DNA of 64,000 nucleotides from CAYLGT01 sp964383465 (GCA_964383465.1 CAYLGT010000003.1:11891-75890), one strand, 5' to 3'; positions 51,292 to 61,526 are shown, counted from the stretch's first letter. Notes: a model not told the origin generated them from the letters alone. A program made the numbers and translations.

Positions 51292-54200
51292 GTGAACACA
51301 GTGAGGGAACTGGGTAAAATCGTGAGGCGATTTACTCAAAAAAATAGACATACATTTAGTCGAACGTATAGTACGGGCATCCGTATCCCTCGGCCTATGT
51401 TCGGTATGTCAAAAACAGCCTGGCGACTAAGCCTCGCCGGTGTTGCCGTTACACTCGTTAGCCTCATTGTATTACCTCTTGTTTGGCCGCTTCTGTTCCC
51501 TGCAAACTACACGCTTGGCAGCAAAGAACTGAGTCTTTTACCGCAAGTGCCTGAAAATGTCGCAAATAGTCTGAAATACGATTGGAAAAAGGGTGGCTAT
51601 GTTTTTGAACATGGCTCAAGTAACTCTGTAGAATCGAAGCAAACTGGCGCCAAGTCCATCTCTGCGGTCATTCCAACCCATGCAAACAAAGGAGTGACTA
51701 TCACTGACCCGACTTCGAGTCAGAAAAGCTCCTTGATCCCGAAGTTTAGACTCGCCAGTGGAAAACAAAACGGTGGTCACGTCGTCTATCCTCTTAGCAA
51801 CAACACCGGCTGGTTGGTATACAGTGTCCAGGCGATTGGCGTCAAAGAAGACATCGTGCTCACACGCAGCAACTCCGATTCGCAAACGTTCAAATACTCA
51901 CTAAAAATCGACAAGAGCCTCGAAGCCCGACTCGAAAAGGATGGCTCTATAGGTGTTTACGGTAACACACTACTGTCAGGCGACATAACCACTGCCACCG
52001 AAAAAGATGCTGCGCTTCTCCAGAAAGCACGTCAAAATGCTGACAAAAACACCCTGATCTTCCGCATACCGAAACCGGTCGTCTATGAGTATGGCAAACA
52101 AACAACTGGTGTGAGTACGCGTTACAAACTGAAGGGCTCAGAGATACAGCTCGAGGTCGACAACCTTTCTCGCGCCACCTATCCTCTCACGATCGACCCA
52201 AGCATCTATGTGGCAAGTGCAGAACAGTTTATGGCAGGTAATAACGAAACAAACATCGACTTTGACGTTGCTAATACCTTGATCAAAAAGGGTTCAACAA
52301 CTGGAGCGCGTTTTGACGCATGGAATGCAACCACTTCACTCCCTACAACCACATGGAATGCAGGTTCAACTGCCGCTGGTGGCTACCTCTATACCATCGG
52401 GGGTACTTCATTTTATGGACAGATCTATACGACACAGGGTGCTAGTACATTCACTGTTCCTGCAGGTGTAACAAGCATCACTGTCGAGATGTGGGGTGGT
52501 GGTGGAGGTGGTGGAGGTGGTGGTAACACTGCCGCAGGTGGTGCTGGTGGTGGTGGTGGCTATGTCACTTCCACCCACTCCGTAACCCCTCTTGAAACAC
52601 TCAACGTCTACGTCGGTGGTGGTGGAGGTGGTGGTAACTTTAATAACGGTGGTAACGACGCTGGTGGTGGTGGAGGTGGTGGTGGTTATTCCAGCCTCTA
52701 CCGAAGTTCAACCGCACTGGCTATCGCTGCAGGAGGTGGTGGTGGAGGTGGTGCGCGAAATGCTACAGCTGGTGGTACCGGTGGAGCTGGTGGAGGAACG
52801 ACCGGTGAAGCAGGTGCCAGCATACTTACGAGCGATGGCCGTGGAGGTGGCGCTGGTACGCCATCAACATTTGGGACAGCTGGAACGTCCACTGGTAACG
52901 ACGGTGCAAACGGGGCTTCACTCACCGGTGGTGCAGGTGGTGACGGACGAACAAATGATGGTACTGACGGAAGCGGTGCTGCAGCTGGGCTTGCCTCGGG
53001 TGGTCGCGGTGGCTCACCAAACATCAACACCACTCGAGCTGGTGGTGGAGGTGGTGGCGCTGGCCTCTACGGTGGTGCTGGTGGTGGTGCAACCTCAAGT
53101 ACCAACGGCGCAGCCGGTGGTGGTGGAGGTGGTGGCTCCAGCTACACTATCGCTGGTGCGACCAGTGTGACAAACAGTGTTGGATCAGGACAAACGCCGG
53201 GTCAATCAAGCGACACGGATCGCAATGGAGCGGCAGACGGTGGATCGGGCGGGGCAGCACTTGGCAACGGTACTGCTGGTGATAATGGTATCGTTATCAT
53301 CACCTATAACGGTGGAGTTGGCACTAGTTCGGCTGTTAACTGGGCGAAGTTCAACACCACGTCTGGAACTATCGATGCCGCCAACCCTGGCAGCGGAGCC
53401 TGTAGTGGTTGGTGCACCACCTCTGCATACAACCTTCCCTCGCCTCGCTCTAACCTAGCTGTCGTCGCCTACAACGGCTTCCTATACGCAATCGGAGGTG
53501 AAGACTCAAGCTGTACCACCGGAAATGGAACTGGTGATGGAGGTGTCTGTAAAACTGTCTATGTCGCGAAACTGGGCGCCAATGGTGAGCCACAACTCTG
53601 GCATCCAAGTGACTCGGTCAAAAGCAACTGGGTGTACTGGTATAGGGCCGACGACCTTAGCTCGCCACGAAGCCGCATGAAAGTTTCCGCCTATAACAAC
53701 CGTCTCTACCTCCTGGGTGGCGTCACGAGCGCCAGTAGCACGAAATCGATCGTTAGTACGTCTGAAATTGCATCCATCTCAGCTACCGGTGTGCTGGGCA
53801 CTTGGTCAACTTCAACCGCCCTCCCCTATGCCGCCTACGGCTACGCTTCGCAAATTTATAATGACCGCATTTATCTTATCGGGGGCTCAAGCGCTATTAA
53901 CGGTGCTGTTCTCAGTACAGTTTATTACAGCAAGATTTCTTCCACCGATGGCACACTTAGTAGCTGGCAACCAACAACTGCTTTGCCCGCCGCACGTATG
54001 ACTGATGGTGGCGAAATGAGTAGTGCGTGGGGCGCCTATATGTACGTCAGTGGTGGCTGCTCCGCAAAAAACCCCAGTGGATACTGTACAACTATAGAAG
54101 GAAACACCTATGTAGCGAGTATCAACGCCGATGGAACGATTGGTCAGTGGAACTCTGTCGGATCACTCACCGACACCCGCACTGGCCACAGCGTGGTAGC

Positions 54201-57200
54201 CTGGCGTGGGTATATATATGAACTAGGTGGCTGTAGCGCCCAAAACACCGGCAGCGGCGCCTGTACTACCACGCTCAGCACTATCAACTATGGAAAAATC
54301 AACCAGGACGGCGATGCCTCTACGGTAGATGAGTCAGTACCCTCCGGGACATCTCCATGTAGTGGGGGTAGCCCTTCGGGCTGTGACCTACCCGGCACAG
54401 CCTATATAGGTAACATGCTTACTTCGTCGATTATCGCCAACGGTTATCTCTATGTTATAGGAGGATGCACAAACAACACTTGTTCCACGACACTGGGAAA
54501 TGTAGCTTACACCGCAATCTCATCAACTGGTAAAACTACAGCTCCCACTTGTAATGCACCAAATAACCTCCGGGGTAACATATGGTGCGTGGACACCACC
54601 AACACCGTAGCCGGCGGTATCGCCGCTGCAAGTCCAGTCGTCTTCGGTGGCGTACTCTACCTAGTAGGTGGTCTCGATGGCGGTGGCAACACTGACTCTA
54701 TAGTGCGCACAACCCTGAACAATGACGGTAGTATCAGCTCGTGGTCATCGCAGACTATGAGCGGTCTCAGTATGAACTCAGTTTCTTATCTGTTTGCAGC
54801 TGCCCGCGCCAACCCCGCAAGCGCCAGTTCAAACCCAGGCAACCTTTTCGTGTTTGGTGGTTGTACAGCGTCGAGCTCGGCCGGCTGTACCGCGTATAGC
54901 CAAAATGTCTACAAATGTAACATCCAAACGGCTGGCACCATCGCAAGCTGTAGCACCTCTGGTCAGCTCCCAATCGGCACCATTCCTGGCGGTGGTACAG
55001 GACTTGGCATCATGAGCGGGACTATTTATGCAAACTATGTGTACTTGATCGGTGGTGTAAACGCTAGCCAGCAGGACCTCAAGACAGTACGCTACGCCAA
55101 AATCGACAACAGTAACAACATCGTCACAGCCGGTGTCAGCGGCTGGACAGAGTCGCCCTACCAGATGGCGGTTGGACGGCGACGTGCCGCGGCATTTGGG
55201 TATAACGGCTATCTCTATGCGGTCGGTGGATATGAAGCGGCAACGGGAGTCCTCGCCGACATCGAGTTCATCAAAATCAACGTTAGTGACGGCAGTCTGG
55301 GAACCGCAACGGACGGCTTCCATGTCTCGGCAGTGCAGATCAACCAGCGCTGGGGGTTAACCGTCCCGGTCTCTAACTCATTTGCCTACGTCATCGGCGG
55401 ATGTACGGCCGGCGCAAGCCCAAGTGGATGTACAACGAGGACAAACAAAATTCAGACCTTCCAGATCTATAACAATGACAGTGGTGCGCCTTCGGGATAT
55501 ACCACTGCAGCAAATACCTACGCAACTAACCCAAACCGTATCGGGGCAAGTGCGGCAATCGTAAACGGTAAGTTATACGTAGCTGGGGGCTGTACGAGTG
55601 CTACTGACTGTACGACAGCAGTGAATACGGTCTCATACACCACCATCGATAGCTATGGAGGACTTGGGGGTTGGTCAAACGCATCCGGAACCTTCCCTTC
55701 AGGCGCTGTCAGAACTTGGGGAAAACTGGTAGCAGCCGGCGGAACTCTCTACTACATAGGCGGTCAAGACAGCACCTCCACTAACGAGCAAAGTACCGTA
55801 TACTATGGAACTCCTGCGGGCGGTGGAGACGTCACGACCTGGACTGCGACAACATCCCTTCCTGCTGCGCGAACTAAATTCGGAGCGGCTGTATGGAACA
55901 ACCGTATCTATGTCGTTGGTGGACTGGACGGAAGTGCTGCCGCAACCAGCACAGTCTATGTCAGCTCTCAGCAAAACAGCGGAGGCGCAATCAGCTCATG
56001 GTCAACCGCAAGTACTAGCTTCAATGTAGCCAGAAGTGGCCCGGCTGTCGTAGCATACGCTAACAACCTTTACGTATTTGGTGGCTATGATGGCAGTAAT
56101 TACCTCAGCGATGCGCAATTCTCAAAGATAAGTACTGCCGACGGAACAGCGGGTAGCTGGACCTATACGAACAGCTTGCCTATGGCACTCTCACAGGGTG
56201 ACGCCTTCGCCGTGAACGGCTATATATACATCCTAGGCGGACGGACGAGTGACACGGTGTGCAACCCGCGAACACTTGTTGCACCAATTAGTGCCAACAC
56301 TACTATTGCGAGCGGTAATAACCCTACAGGAGTAGGCGAATGGTACGAGACTAACCAGCGCTACACTGGCGCGCGTTACGGTAATGCCGCGGCCTATTAT
56401 GACGGTAAGGCATACGTTATTGGAGGAGGGTGCGGGTCTACACTCACCTATGCGAGCCCAGTCACCCAGCAGACTACATTGCTTACGCAGCCTCAAGTTG
56501 CAAAGTACTCAAGACGTATCGACACCGACACGAACGTTTTCCCAACGAAATGGCTGTTAAACGGTGTTGACAACTCTATCGGTGCGCGCTGGCAAGCGAG
56601 CTACCAGTCCATCTACGACTCATACTACGTCATCCACCACGCAACCTTCGACCAAGGCACTAGCGGCAGCCCAGTAACCGAAACTACAACCGCCTACGAC
56701 AACTGCTACGCGTCGGGAAGCGGTACGAATACCTACAGTAGTAGTCAATACGTCACTAGAGGGCTATCTATGAAAGACTCTGCACCGGGTGGAACAAATG
56801 GTTCAGCCGCCTGTATCGATGACTTTACGGCTGTCAGTAGCCGTTATGATCGTTTCTATGTGAAATACACGACACCGCCACCATCGGACACAACCATCTT
56901 CCAGTGGTCAAACCAGGGTGCGGGCGGTGAAACGATTGCGACACTTCGTATCATGCAGACCACGGGTAACCTCCAGGTACGTGACAAAACAACTGGAGAA
57001 ACAACTCAGCTAGCACTTGCTAGCGGTGCATGGAACCGCATCGAGGTGTTCTTTGACCGTGCAAACACGACTATGACCGTGCGCGTCTACTCTGGAGCTA
57101 ACCTTCACTCCTCTACTCCGACTACCAGTGCTACCTACACCATCAACGTCTCAACCGCAACCAGCTTCGACCGCACCACGCTCGGAATGGTGACAGGTAA

Positions 57201-57561
57201 CACTACGGCCTGGGATCTCTACGTAGACGATCACAAAGCCTCGCTCAACAACTGGCCAGGCGCAGCTTTCCCTCAGTGGGGGCAAAGCACCGCATTTGGT
57301 GACGTCACCCTAGGTACGCTAAACACCTACACACCAAAAGACGCCAGCGGCACCAACTCTTCATATGCACGCTGGTATGACATGTTCGTCTCCATAGACG
57401 CCTCGCAAACCTTCGGATACCCAGAAGATGTGACTCGCGGACCGACCATCGACGACCTCAGCATCTTCTTTACTGCCGACCCGAGTAAGCGCCTTATGCA
57501 CGGTCGAACCTTTACAGGCGGCGAACAGCAACCACTTGATACCCCGCAGTATAGCAACTAG
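51292..57561 (+). CDS. Giant type II-anchored kelch-repeat protein with inserted glycine-rich domain and LamG-like domain
   Basis: 2089 residues from a GTG at 51292; TAAAAT lies 18 bases upstream. A basic cytoplasmic N-terminus (about 40 residues) and one helix (about 43-69) are followed by a beta domain (about 75-330) and kelch-type repeats (YLYTIGG, YLYAIGG, RIYVVGG and so on) to about residue 1735. Within the first kelch blade, residues about 382-677 form a glycine-rich domain that opens FTVPAGVTSITVEMWGGGGG and closes GIVIITYNGG. A laminin-G/concanavalin-like domain (about 1763-1983) and a short C-terminal domain follow. Many blades carry Cys pairs. The architecture points to an adhesin binding sugars or proteins of a partner cell. 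Confidence 0.8.
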   Translation: MNTVRELGKIVRRFTQKNRHTFSRTYSTGIRIPRPMFGMSKTAWRLSLAGVAVTLVSLIVLPLVWPLLFPANYTLGSKELSLLPQVPENVANSLKYDWKKGGYVFEHGSSNSVESKQTGAKSISAVIPTHANKGVTITDPTSSQKSSLIPKFRLASGKQNGGHVVYPLSNNTGWLVYSVQAIGVKEDIVLTRSNSDSQTFKYSLKIDKSLEARLEKDGSIGVYGNTLLSGDITTATEKDAALLQKARQNADKNTLIFRIPKPVVYEYGKQTTGVSTRYKLKGSEIQLEVDNLSRATYPLTIDPSIYVASAEQFMAGNNETNIDFDVANTLIKKGSTTGARFDAWNATTSLPTTTWNAGSTAAGGYLYTIGGTSFYGQIYTTQGASTFTVPAGVTSITVEMWGGGGGGGGGGNTAAGGAGGGGGYVTSTHSVTPLETLNVYVGGGGGGGNFNNGGNDAGGGGGGGGYSSLYRSSTALAIAAGGGGGGGARNATAGGTGGAGGGTTGEAGASILTSDGRGGGAGTPSTFGTAGTSTGNDGANGASLTGGAGGDGRTNDGTDGSGAAAGLASGGRGGSPNINTTRAGGGGGGAGLYGGAGGGATSSTNGAAGGGGGGGSSYTIAGATSVTNSVGSGQTPGQSSDTDRNGAADGGSGGAALGNGTAGDNGIVIITYNGGVGTSSAVNWAKFNTTSGTIDAANPGSGACSGWCTTSAYNLPSPRSNLAVVAYNGFLYAIGGEDSSCTTGNGTGDGGVCKTVYVAKLGANGEPQLWHPSDSVKSNWVYWYRADDLSSPRSRMKVSAYNNRLYLLGGVTSASSTKSIVSTSEIASISATGVLGTWSTSTALPYAAYGYASQIYNDRIYLIGGSSAINGAVLSTVYYSKISSTDGTLSSWQPTTALPAARMTDGGEMSSAWGAYMYVSGGCSAKNPSGYCTTIEGNTYVASINADGTIGQWNSVGSLTDTRTGHSVVAWRGYIYELGGCSAQNTGSGACTTTLSTINYGKINQDGDASTVDESVPSGTSPCSGGSPSGCDLPGTAYIGNMLTSSIIANGYLYVIGGCTNNTCSTTLGNVAYTAISSTGKTTAPTCNAPNNLRGNIWCVDTTNTVAGGIAAASPVVFGGVLYLVGGLDGGGNTDSIVRTTLNNDGSISSWSSQTMSGLSMNSVSYLFAAARANPASASSNPGNLFVFGGCTASSSAGCTAYSQNVYKCNIQTAGTIASCSTSGQLPIGTIPGGGTGLGIMSGTIYANYVYLIGGVNASQQDLKTVRYAKIDNSNNIVTAGVSGWTESPYQMAVGRRRAAAFGYNGYLYAVGGYEAATGVLADIEFIKINVSDGSLGTATDGFHVSAVQINQRWGLTVPVSNSFAYVIGGCTAGASPSGCTTRTNKIQTFQIYNNDSGAPSGYTTAANTYATNPNRIGASAAIVNGKLYVAGGCTSATDCTTAVNTVSYTTIDSYGGLGGWSNASGTFPSGAVRTWGKLVAAGGTLYYIGGQDSTSTNEQSTVYYGTPAGGGDVTTWTATTSLPAARTKFGAAVWNNRIYVVGGLDGSAAATSTVYVSSQQNSGGAISSWSTASTSFNVARSGPAVVAYANNLYVFGGYDGSNYLSDAQFSKISTADGTAGSWTYTNSLPMALSQGDAFAVNGYIYILGGRTSDTVCNPRTLVAPISANTTIASGNNPTGVGEWYETNQRYTGARYGNAAAYYDGKAYVIGGGCGSTLTYASPVTQQTTLLTQPQVAKYSRRIDTDTNVFPTKWLLNGVDNSIGARWQASYQSIYDSYYVIHHATFDQGTSGSPVTETTTAYDNCYASGSGTNTYSSSQYVTRGLSMKDSAPGGTNGSAACIDDFTAVSSRYDRFYVKYTTPPPSDTTIFQWSNQGAGGETIATLRIMQTTGNLQVRDKTTGETTQLALASGAWNRIEVFFDRANTTMTVRVYSGANLHSSTPTTSATYTINVSTATSFDRTTLGMVTGNTTAWDLYVDDHKASLNNWPGAAFPQWGQSTAFGDVTLGTLNTYTPKDASGTNSSYARWYDMFVSIDASQTFGYPEDVTRGPTIDDLSIFFTADPSKRLMHGRTFTGGEQQPLDTPQYSN
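52435..53320 (+). repeat. Glycine-rich low-complexity segment within kelch gene
   Basis: GGT/GGA/GGC codon runs encode stretches of up to ten glycines. The order (VPAGVTSITVEMWG, Gly runs, VYVGGGGGGG, GGGGGGGY, IVIITY) fits the Gly_rich_2-type domain and recalls the polyglycine-II sandwich of some phage adhesins and the ALK glycine-rich domain. Confidence 0.75.
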
Positions 57562-57573
57562 GATAGAGAGACC

Positions 57574-58284
57574 ATGAGAGACACGAGACCAAATCGTCCC
57601 ATACCCCAGATCGGACGGCGAAAACGACAGGAAGCGCCCAAAGGTGAATTTCTCGATATCCTCGATGAAACGAACTCCACGCCTCTTTGGCAACGTCTAC
57701 TCACGAGAATTAAACCGTATCCGCTCATGGCGTACCGTGCCTGGTTAAGGCTACTTGAAACACACCGAAGAGATGTTATGATAGTTGGCTTCGGTCTGAT
57801 TGCCCTCATTATCGTTCACGCCCAAAGAGATACTTCGTCTTTCACGATCTCCAAAACAACGACAGGGGCATCGACCACTTCACGCCAGGGCGCCAAACTA
57901 CAAAAAGGCACCCCTGACTTCAAAACACTGCTCCCGAAAGGAAAAGATGCCAAAGACGTCGGTGAATGGACGAGGGTAAGTCCTCCAGATAGTAACGCAG
58001 TCTACGCCTACAACGACACTCTGTCGGGCGTCTCTATAAACGTCAGTCAGCAACCACTACCAAAAGACTTCAAAACAGACACAGCTGAACATGTTCGAAC
58101 ACTTGCCACTGACTTTGGCGCACAAAAGCATTTCACTCTCCATGGTAGCGATATATACATAGGAACGTCAGTAAAAGGCCCGCAGTCGGTTATCTTTACG
58201 AAAAATAAACTACTCATCCTCATCAAGTCAACTGAAAAAATCAGTGATGACTCCTGGGCAAGTTATATAGAGAACCTCAACTAG
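57574..58284 (+). CDS. Single-pass membrane protein downstream of kelch gene
   Basis: 236 residues: a long basic cytoplasmic N-terminus (about 66 residues), one helix (DVMIVGFGLIALIIVHA), then an outer alpha/beta domain (about 110-235). AGAGAG precedes the ATG, and the gene begins 12 bases after the kelch stop, so they are co-transcribed. No family is recognised. The stop overlaps the convergent gene by 4 bases. It may be an accessory to the display of the kelch protein. Confidence 0.6.
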   Translation: MRDTRPNRPIPQIGRRKRQEAPKGEFLDILDETNSTPLWQRLLTRIKPYPLMAYRAWLRLLETHRRDVMIVGFGLIALIIVHAQRDTSSFTISKTTTGASTTSRQGAKLQKGTPDFKTLLPKGKDAKDVGEWTRVSPPDSNAVYAYNDTLSGVSINVSQQPLPKDFKTDTAEHVRTLATDFGAQKHFTLHGSDIYIGTSVKGPQSVIFTKNKLLILIKSTEKISDDSWASYIENLN

Positions 58285-58841
58285 GTCTGAGGAAGAGGAC
58301 GAACATCGAGGTTTGTCTTTAATTCACCTGACTTATCGTTTAGCTCACAACGAACCGCGACAGGACTGAGCGCTTTTTGTGCCGCAGACGGCACTGTCCA
58401 TGACCACGTAACAACTCCGTATTCGTCAGCCTTCTTCTCAACCAAACCCGAATCATTGGCCGGAGTTGTAGCCCCGGTGTAACTAACCCCCAAGGTGCAT
58501 ACTGCTGTCGGCTTAGTTCGTATCGTCAGCGACGCGTTATCACCAGGTGCAACAGGTGAACTGAGTGACTGAATTGCTACGCTCACAGGAGCGTTTGGAT
58601 CGACTACCGGAGCTTTCGACGTCACCTTTGTGTTTGTTTGCTTTGGAGTCTCCTCGACCACTTTCGGCTGCGCATCGCTATACCACGTGTAGAGAATTCC
58701 TCCTCCGATCAACACAAACAGCAGCAGGATAGCGCTAAGGAAGATATTCCTCAGTGGTCGTAACCAGCCCGGGGCTTCAAGCCTGCGTGGCAGCGGGTCT
58801 GGATACCCGTCCCGTAGGCGCCGTCGCATCCTCAGGCTCAT
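58281..58841 (-). CDS. Single-pass protein with outer Ig-like domain
   Basis: 186 residues: an Arg-rich cytoplasmic N-terminus (MRRRLRDGYPDPLPRRLEAP), one helix (about 32-53), a Thr/Lys/Pro linker and an Ig-like domain (SSPVAPGDNASLTIRTKPTA with a Cys pair). Similar in plan to other outer Ig-like proteins here. It lies 15 bases after the gene at 58857 on the same strand. Confidence 0.6.
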   Translation of the reverse strand: MSLRMRRRLRDGYPDPLPRRLEAPGWLRPLRNIFLSAILLLFVLIGGGILYTWYSDAQPKVVEETPKQTNTKVTSKAPVVDPNAPVSVAIQSLSSPVAPGDNASLTIRTKPTAVCTLGVSYTGATTPANDSGLVEKKADEYGVVTWSWTVPSAAQKALSPVAVRCELNDKSGELKTNLDVRPLPQT

Positions 58842-58856
58842 ACACGCCCGCTATTA

Positions 58857-59387
58857 CTAGTTTTGAGACGACTTGTATTTGTCGATTGATTTCGTGACTG
58901 TTCCATCTTTTTTCAAGTTCTCGAAAAACAGTATCTGGTCACGACTAATGATCATGGCATCTTCTGGCCCATGAACTTCATTACCAAGCTTGATCAACTC
59001 AACGTCAGATGCCTTGGTGGTGTTGCTCTGGAGATTGTCAGAGTTTGCGGCTGCAGTTTTGGTCTGCAGGTAAAATACGTCGTTGAGCTTCATGTAGCCG
59101 TCGCTCATAGTCTGAAGTTTTCCAAAGTAAACTTGTCCGTTTGTGAAAAACACGGCCTGGTATTTGCTTGAGTCTATGACTCCACTACCAATACCGATGC
59201 CTCGGAGCATGAAGAACCAGCCGGCAAGCAGGACAACTGCTACGATAATGACCGCTACTACCCATTTTGATGGCCGAAATGACATACCGCGTCCTCCTCC
59301 CCGTTTGCGCATCGCTAGACGTTCCTGAATGGCTCGTTCGGTAGCCGTCATCGGAATCTCTGATGCATCAGACTGACTTCTATCCAT
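58857..59387 (-). CDS. Membrane-anchored protein of a CPR-associated uncharacterised family
   Basis: 176 residues: cytoplasmic N-terminus, one helix (about 41-61), then an outer domain with YQAVFFTNGQVYFGKLQTMS, DVFYLQ and LGNEVHGPEDAMIISRDQIL. I recall this pattern (xGQVYFGKL, KLGNELHGPED) from many Patescibacteria genomes, where it is uncharacterised. It supports the taxonomic guess. A promoter would lie in the AT-rich spacer 59388-59542. Confidence 0.65.
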   Translation of the reverse strand: MDRSQSDASEIPMTATERAIQERLAMRKRGGGRGMSFRPSKWVVAVIIVAVVLLAGWFFMLRGIGIGSGVIDSSKYQAVFFTNGQVYFGKLQTMSDGYMKLNDVFYLQTKTAAANSDNLQSNTTKASDVELIKLGNEVHGPEDAMIISRDQILFFENLKKDGTVTKSIDKYKSSQN

Positions 59388-59542
59388 ATACCTTATTTAT
59401 CCTCCGTAATCACTATGCAATTATGCTTGTTTAACATCATACCATAAGGGGTATCTACTCGCAATTGTCTGTTAAGAAGTATACACTGAAAAGTATCAGC
59501 GGCTACGGCCGTATGTACTCAAACACTTAATCAGGGGGATTT

Positions 59543-60745
59543 ATGAAACGTGTCGTTGTTATCGGGGCAAACTTTGCAGGCTCAACCGCCGCACTGGAGA
59601 TAAAACGTCGCATGAAACAAGAAGTAGAGGTGACGGTGATCGACCCTCACGAAAATTTCCTCTATTTCCCCTCTCTTATCTGGGTACCTATCGGCCGCCG
59701 ACGGCTTGACCAGGTACTCATTCCTCGCCGCCCAGTCTTCAAGAAACGTGGCATCAACTTCGTACTCGACAGTGCCCTGTCTATTGACCCCGACACGCAA
59801 CAGGTTAAAACAGCTCATGAAACCTACGCGTATGATGAGCTCATTATTGCAACGGGGCCTAAAGTACACCGAGACGTCGCTCCGGGGGTCGCAGAAAACG
59901 CCTGCTACATCGGCTCTATCGACGGAGCTCGTGAGGCGCGTGAACGTTTAGCCTAATTCAAACACAATCCCGGACCAATCGTTATCGGCGCCACCCAAAA
60001 AGCAAGTTGCATGGGAGCAGCCTATGAGTTCCTCTTTAACGTGGAAAAATGGCTGCGCGAAGAAAAAATCCGCAAAAAAGTCGACCTCTACTGGATTACT
60101 CCCGAGCCCTACCTAGGACATTTCGGTATCGACGGTATGCCGCTTGGAGAATTCTACTTAAAGAAATTCATGAAACAGTTCCACATCCACTTCCGTACCG
60201 AAGTGGGGGTCGAAAAAGTCACCAAAGATTCAGTCGTCCTGTCTACCGGCGAAGTCCTGGAGAGTCGATTCACTATGCTCATGGTACCGTTTAGCGGCGT
60301 GGACTGTATCGCTAACTCTCCAAAGCTCAAGACTCCTGAGAACTTCTTTATTCCTACAAAACCAAGCTATCAACATGAAACATACGACAACATATGGGGC
60401 GCGGGTCTTGCCGTTGATGTCAAGCCACCATTCACACCAGGAGCTGTTCCGTTTGGCTCACCAAAAACTGGCTACCCGAGTGACACAACTGGAAAAATTG
60501 TTGCCAACAACGTCGTAAAGGCACTTAAAGGACGGACAGACTTCAAAGAAAAACCCTGGGGTAAAATACCGGGAGTTTGCATCATGGATGCTGGTCACAA
60601 GGAAATCCTACTCCTTAGTAATACCCTGTTTAAGCCACGAATTTTCGCAATCATGATCCCGAATGTCTTTAACGACTTTAGTAAAGTTATCTTAGAAAAA
60701 TACTTCCTCTGGAAGCTCCGGCACGGCTTTTCATACCTCCCCTGA
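59543..60745 (+). pseudogene. sqr: Sulfide:quinone oxidoreductase-like gene interrupted by one in-frame TAA
   Basis: The first part (137 codons from 59543) has the FAD fold VVVIGANFAGSTAALEIK and YDELIIATGPKV and stops at TAA 59954-59956. Translation of the same frame continues without another stop: FKHNPGPIVIGATQKASCMG and on to 60745. Together they give about 400 residues, the normal length for SQR-type flavoproteins. The second part includes the conserved Cys of ASCMGAAYEF and PFTPGAVPFGSPKTGYPS. AGGGGG precedes the ATG. Either this is a recent nonsense mutation, a sequencing or assembly error, or read-through. No frameshift is needed. The enzyme would oxidise sulfide and feed quinones, which matches the bd oxidase. 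Confidence 0.82.
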
Positions 60746-60753
60746 GAGGTAAC

Positions 60754-61422
60754 TTACGAGTATGCCTTCGCACGCAGTGCGTCTATATCTGGAATAACGA
60801 GAGTTCTCGAGCCCTGTACGAGCTTCTGCGCTCGGAGCTCCGATATCGCAAGCGAGACTGTTTCTCTTGTTAGGTCGAGAATGTCGGCCAAGTCCTGCTG
60901 AGTTAGGGGGACCGCCAGCTGCCACCCCGATGCGTCCTTTTTTCCATAGCGCGCGAGGTAAAAAATCATCAGATGTGCCACACGCTTTACTGCTGTCGAG
61001 AGACTACGGTTTTCCAGCAACCATAGGTCGGAGGCGTATTGAGAAGAGATCATCGTAAACAAGTCCTTATACAGCGCGTCATTTTCGGTAAGTGAAGCCA
61101 GGAGCTCATCTGCGTCCATGGTGTAGACTGTTACATCGTTGATCGCCTCACAGTAGTACACTTCTTCACCATCATACGCGCGGCGACTAGAGAGCGTGTG
61201 AAGTAGGTAGGTGATACCAAACATTTCGCCACTTCCGGAAATACCAAGAACGTTAATCGAGCCATCATTTTTTATGGCAAACCGTTTTACAAAGCCTTGT
61301 TTGATAAAGTAAAGCGCGTTGATATCACTGCTCGTGGCGATGGTCTCGCCTCGTGCATAGGTGCGGGTCAAAAGCTGGGGTAATTTCTGAGCAAGTATCG
61401 GGGTGTCTGAATATCTATACAC
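60754..61422 (-). CDS. Crp/Fnr-family transcriptional regulator
   Basis: 222 residues: a cyclic-nucleotide-binding-like beta-roll (about 20-120, INALYFIKQGFVKRFAI and GSGEMFGITYLL) and a C-terminal winged helix with LTQQDLADILDLTRETVSLA and ISELRAQKLV. No N-terminal cysteine cluster as in Fnr, so the ligand is unknown. It is convergent with the SQR-like gene (8 bases between ends) and may regulate redox genes nearby. Confidence 0.92.
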   Translation of the reverse strand: MYRYSDTPILAQKLPQLLTRTYARGETIATSSDINALYFIKQGFVKRFAIKNDGSINVLGISGSGEMFGITYLLHTLSSRRAYDGEEVYYCEAINDVTVYTMDADELLASLTENDALYKDLFTMISSQYASDLWLLENRSLSTAVKRVAHLMIFYLARYGKKDASGWQLAVPLTQQDLADILDLTRETVSLAISELRAQKLVQGSRTLVIPDIDALRAKAYS

Positions 61423-61526
61423 CCCTCCATTTAACCATCTCGACTCAAAAAACGTTAATTATGCCACAGAAGATTGTCGCTATGACCCATAAACTGGTGA
61501 GGTCTATATATGAAAGGAGCCCCACT

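Noticed and set aside
52592..53170. A 192-codon Val-rich plus-strand frame and Pro-rich minus-strand frames over the glycine-rich segment
   Set aside because: They are out-of-frame readings of GGT-rich codons with no start signals.
59504..59513. TACGGCCGTA palindrome upstream of the SQR-like gene
   Set aside because: A 10-bp palindrome alone is weak evidence, and no second copy or half-site was seen near other redox genes.
59954..59956. TAA reassigned as a sense codon
   Set aside because: All other genes end normally at TAA, TAG or TGA, and no known CPR code reassigns TAA. A point mutation or error is simpler.
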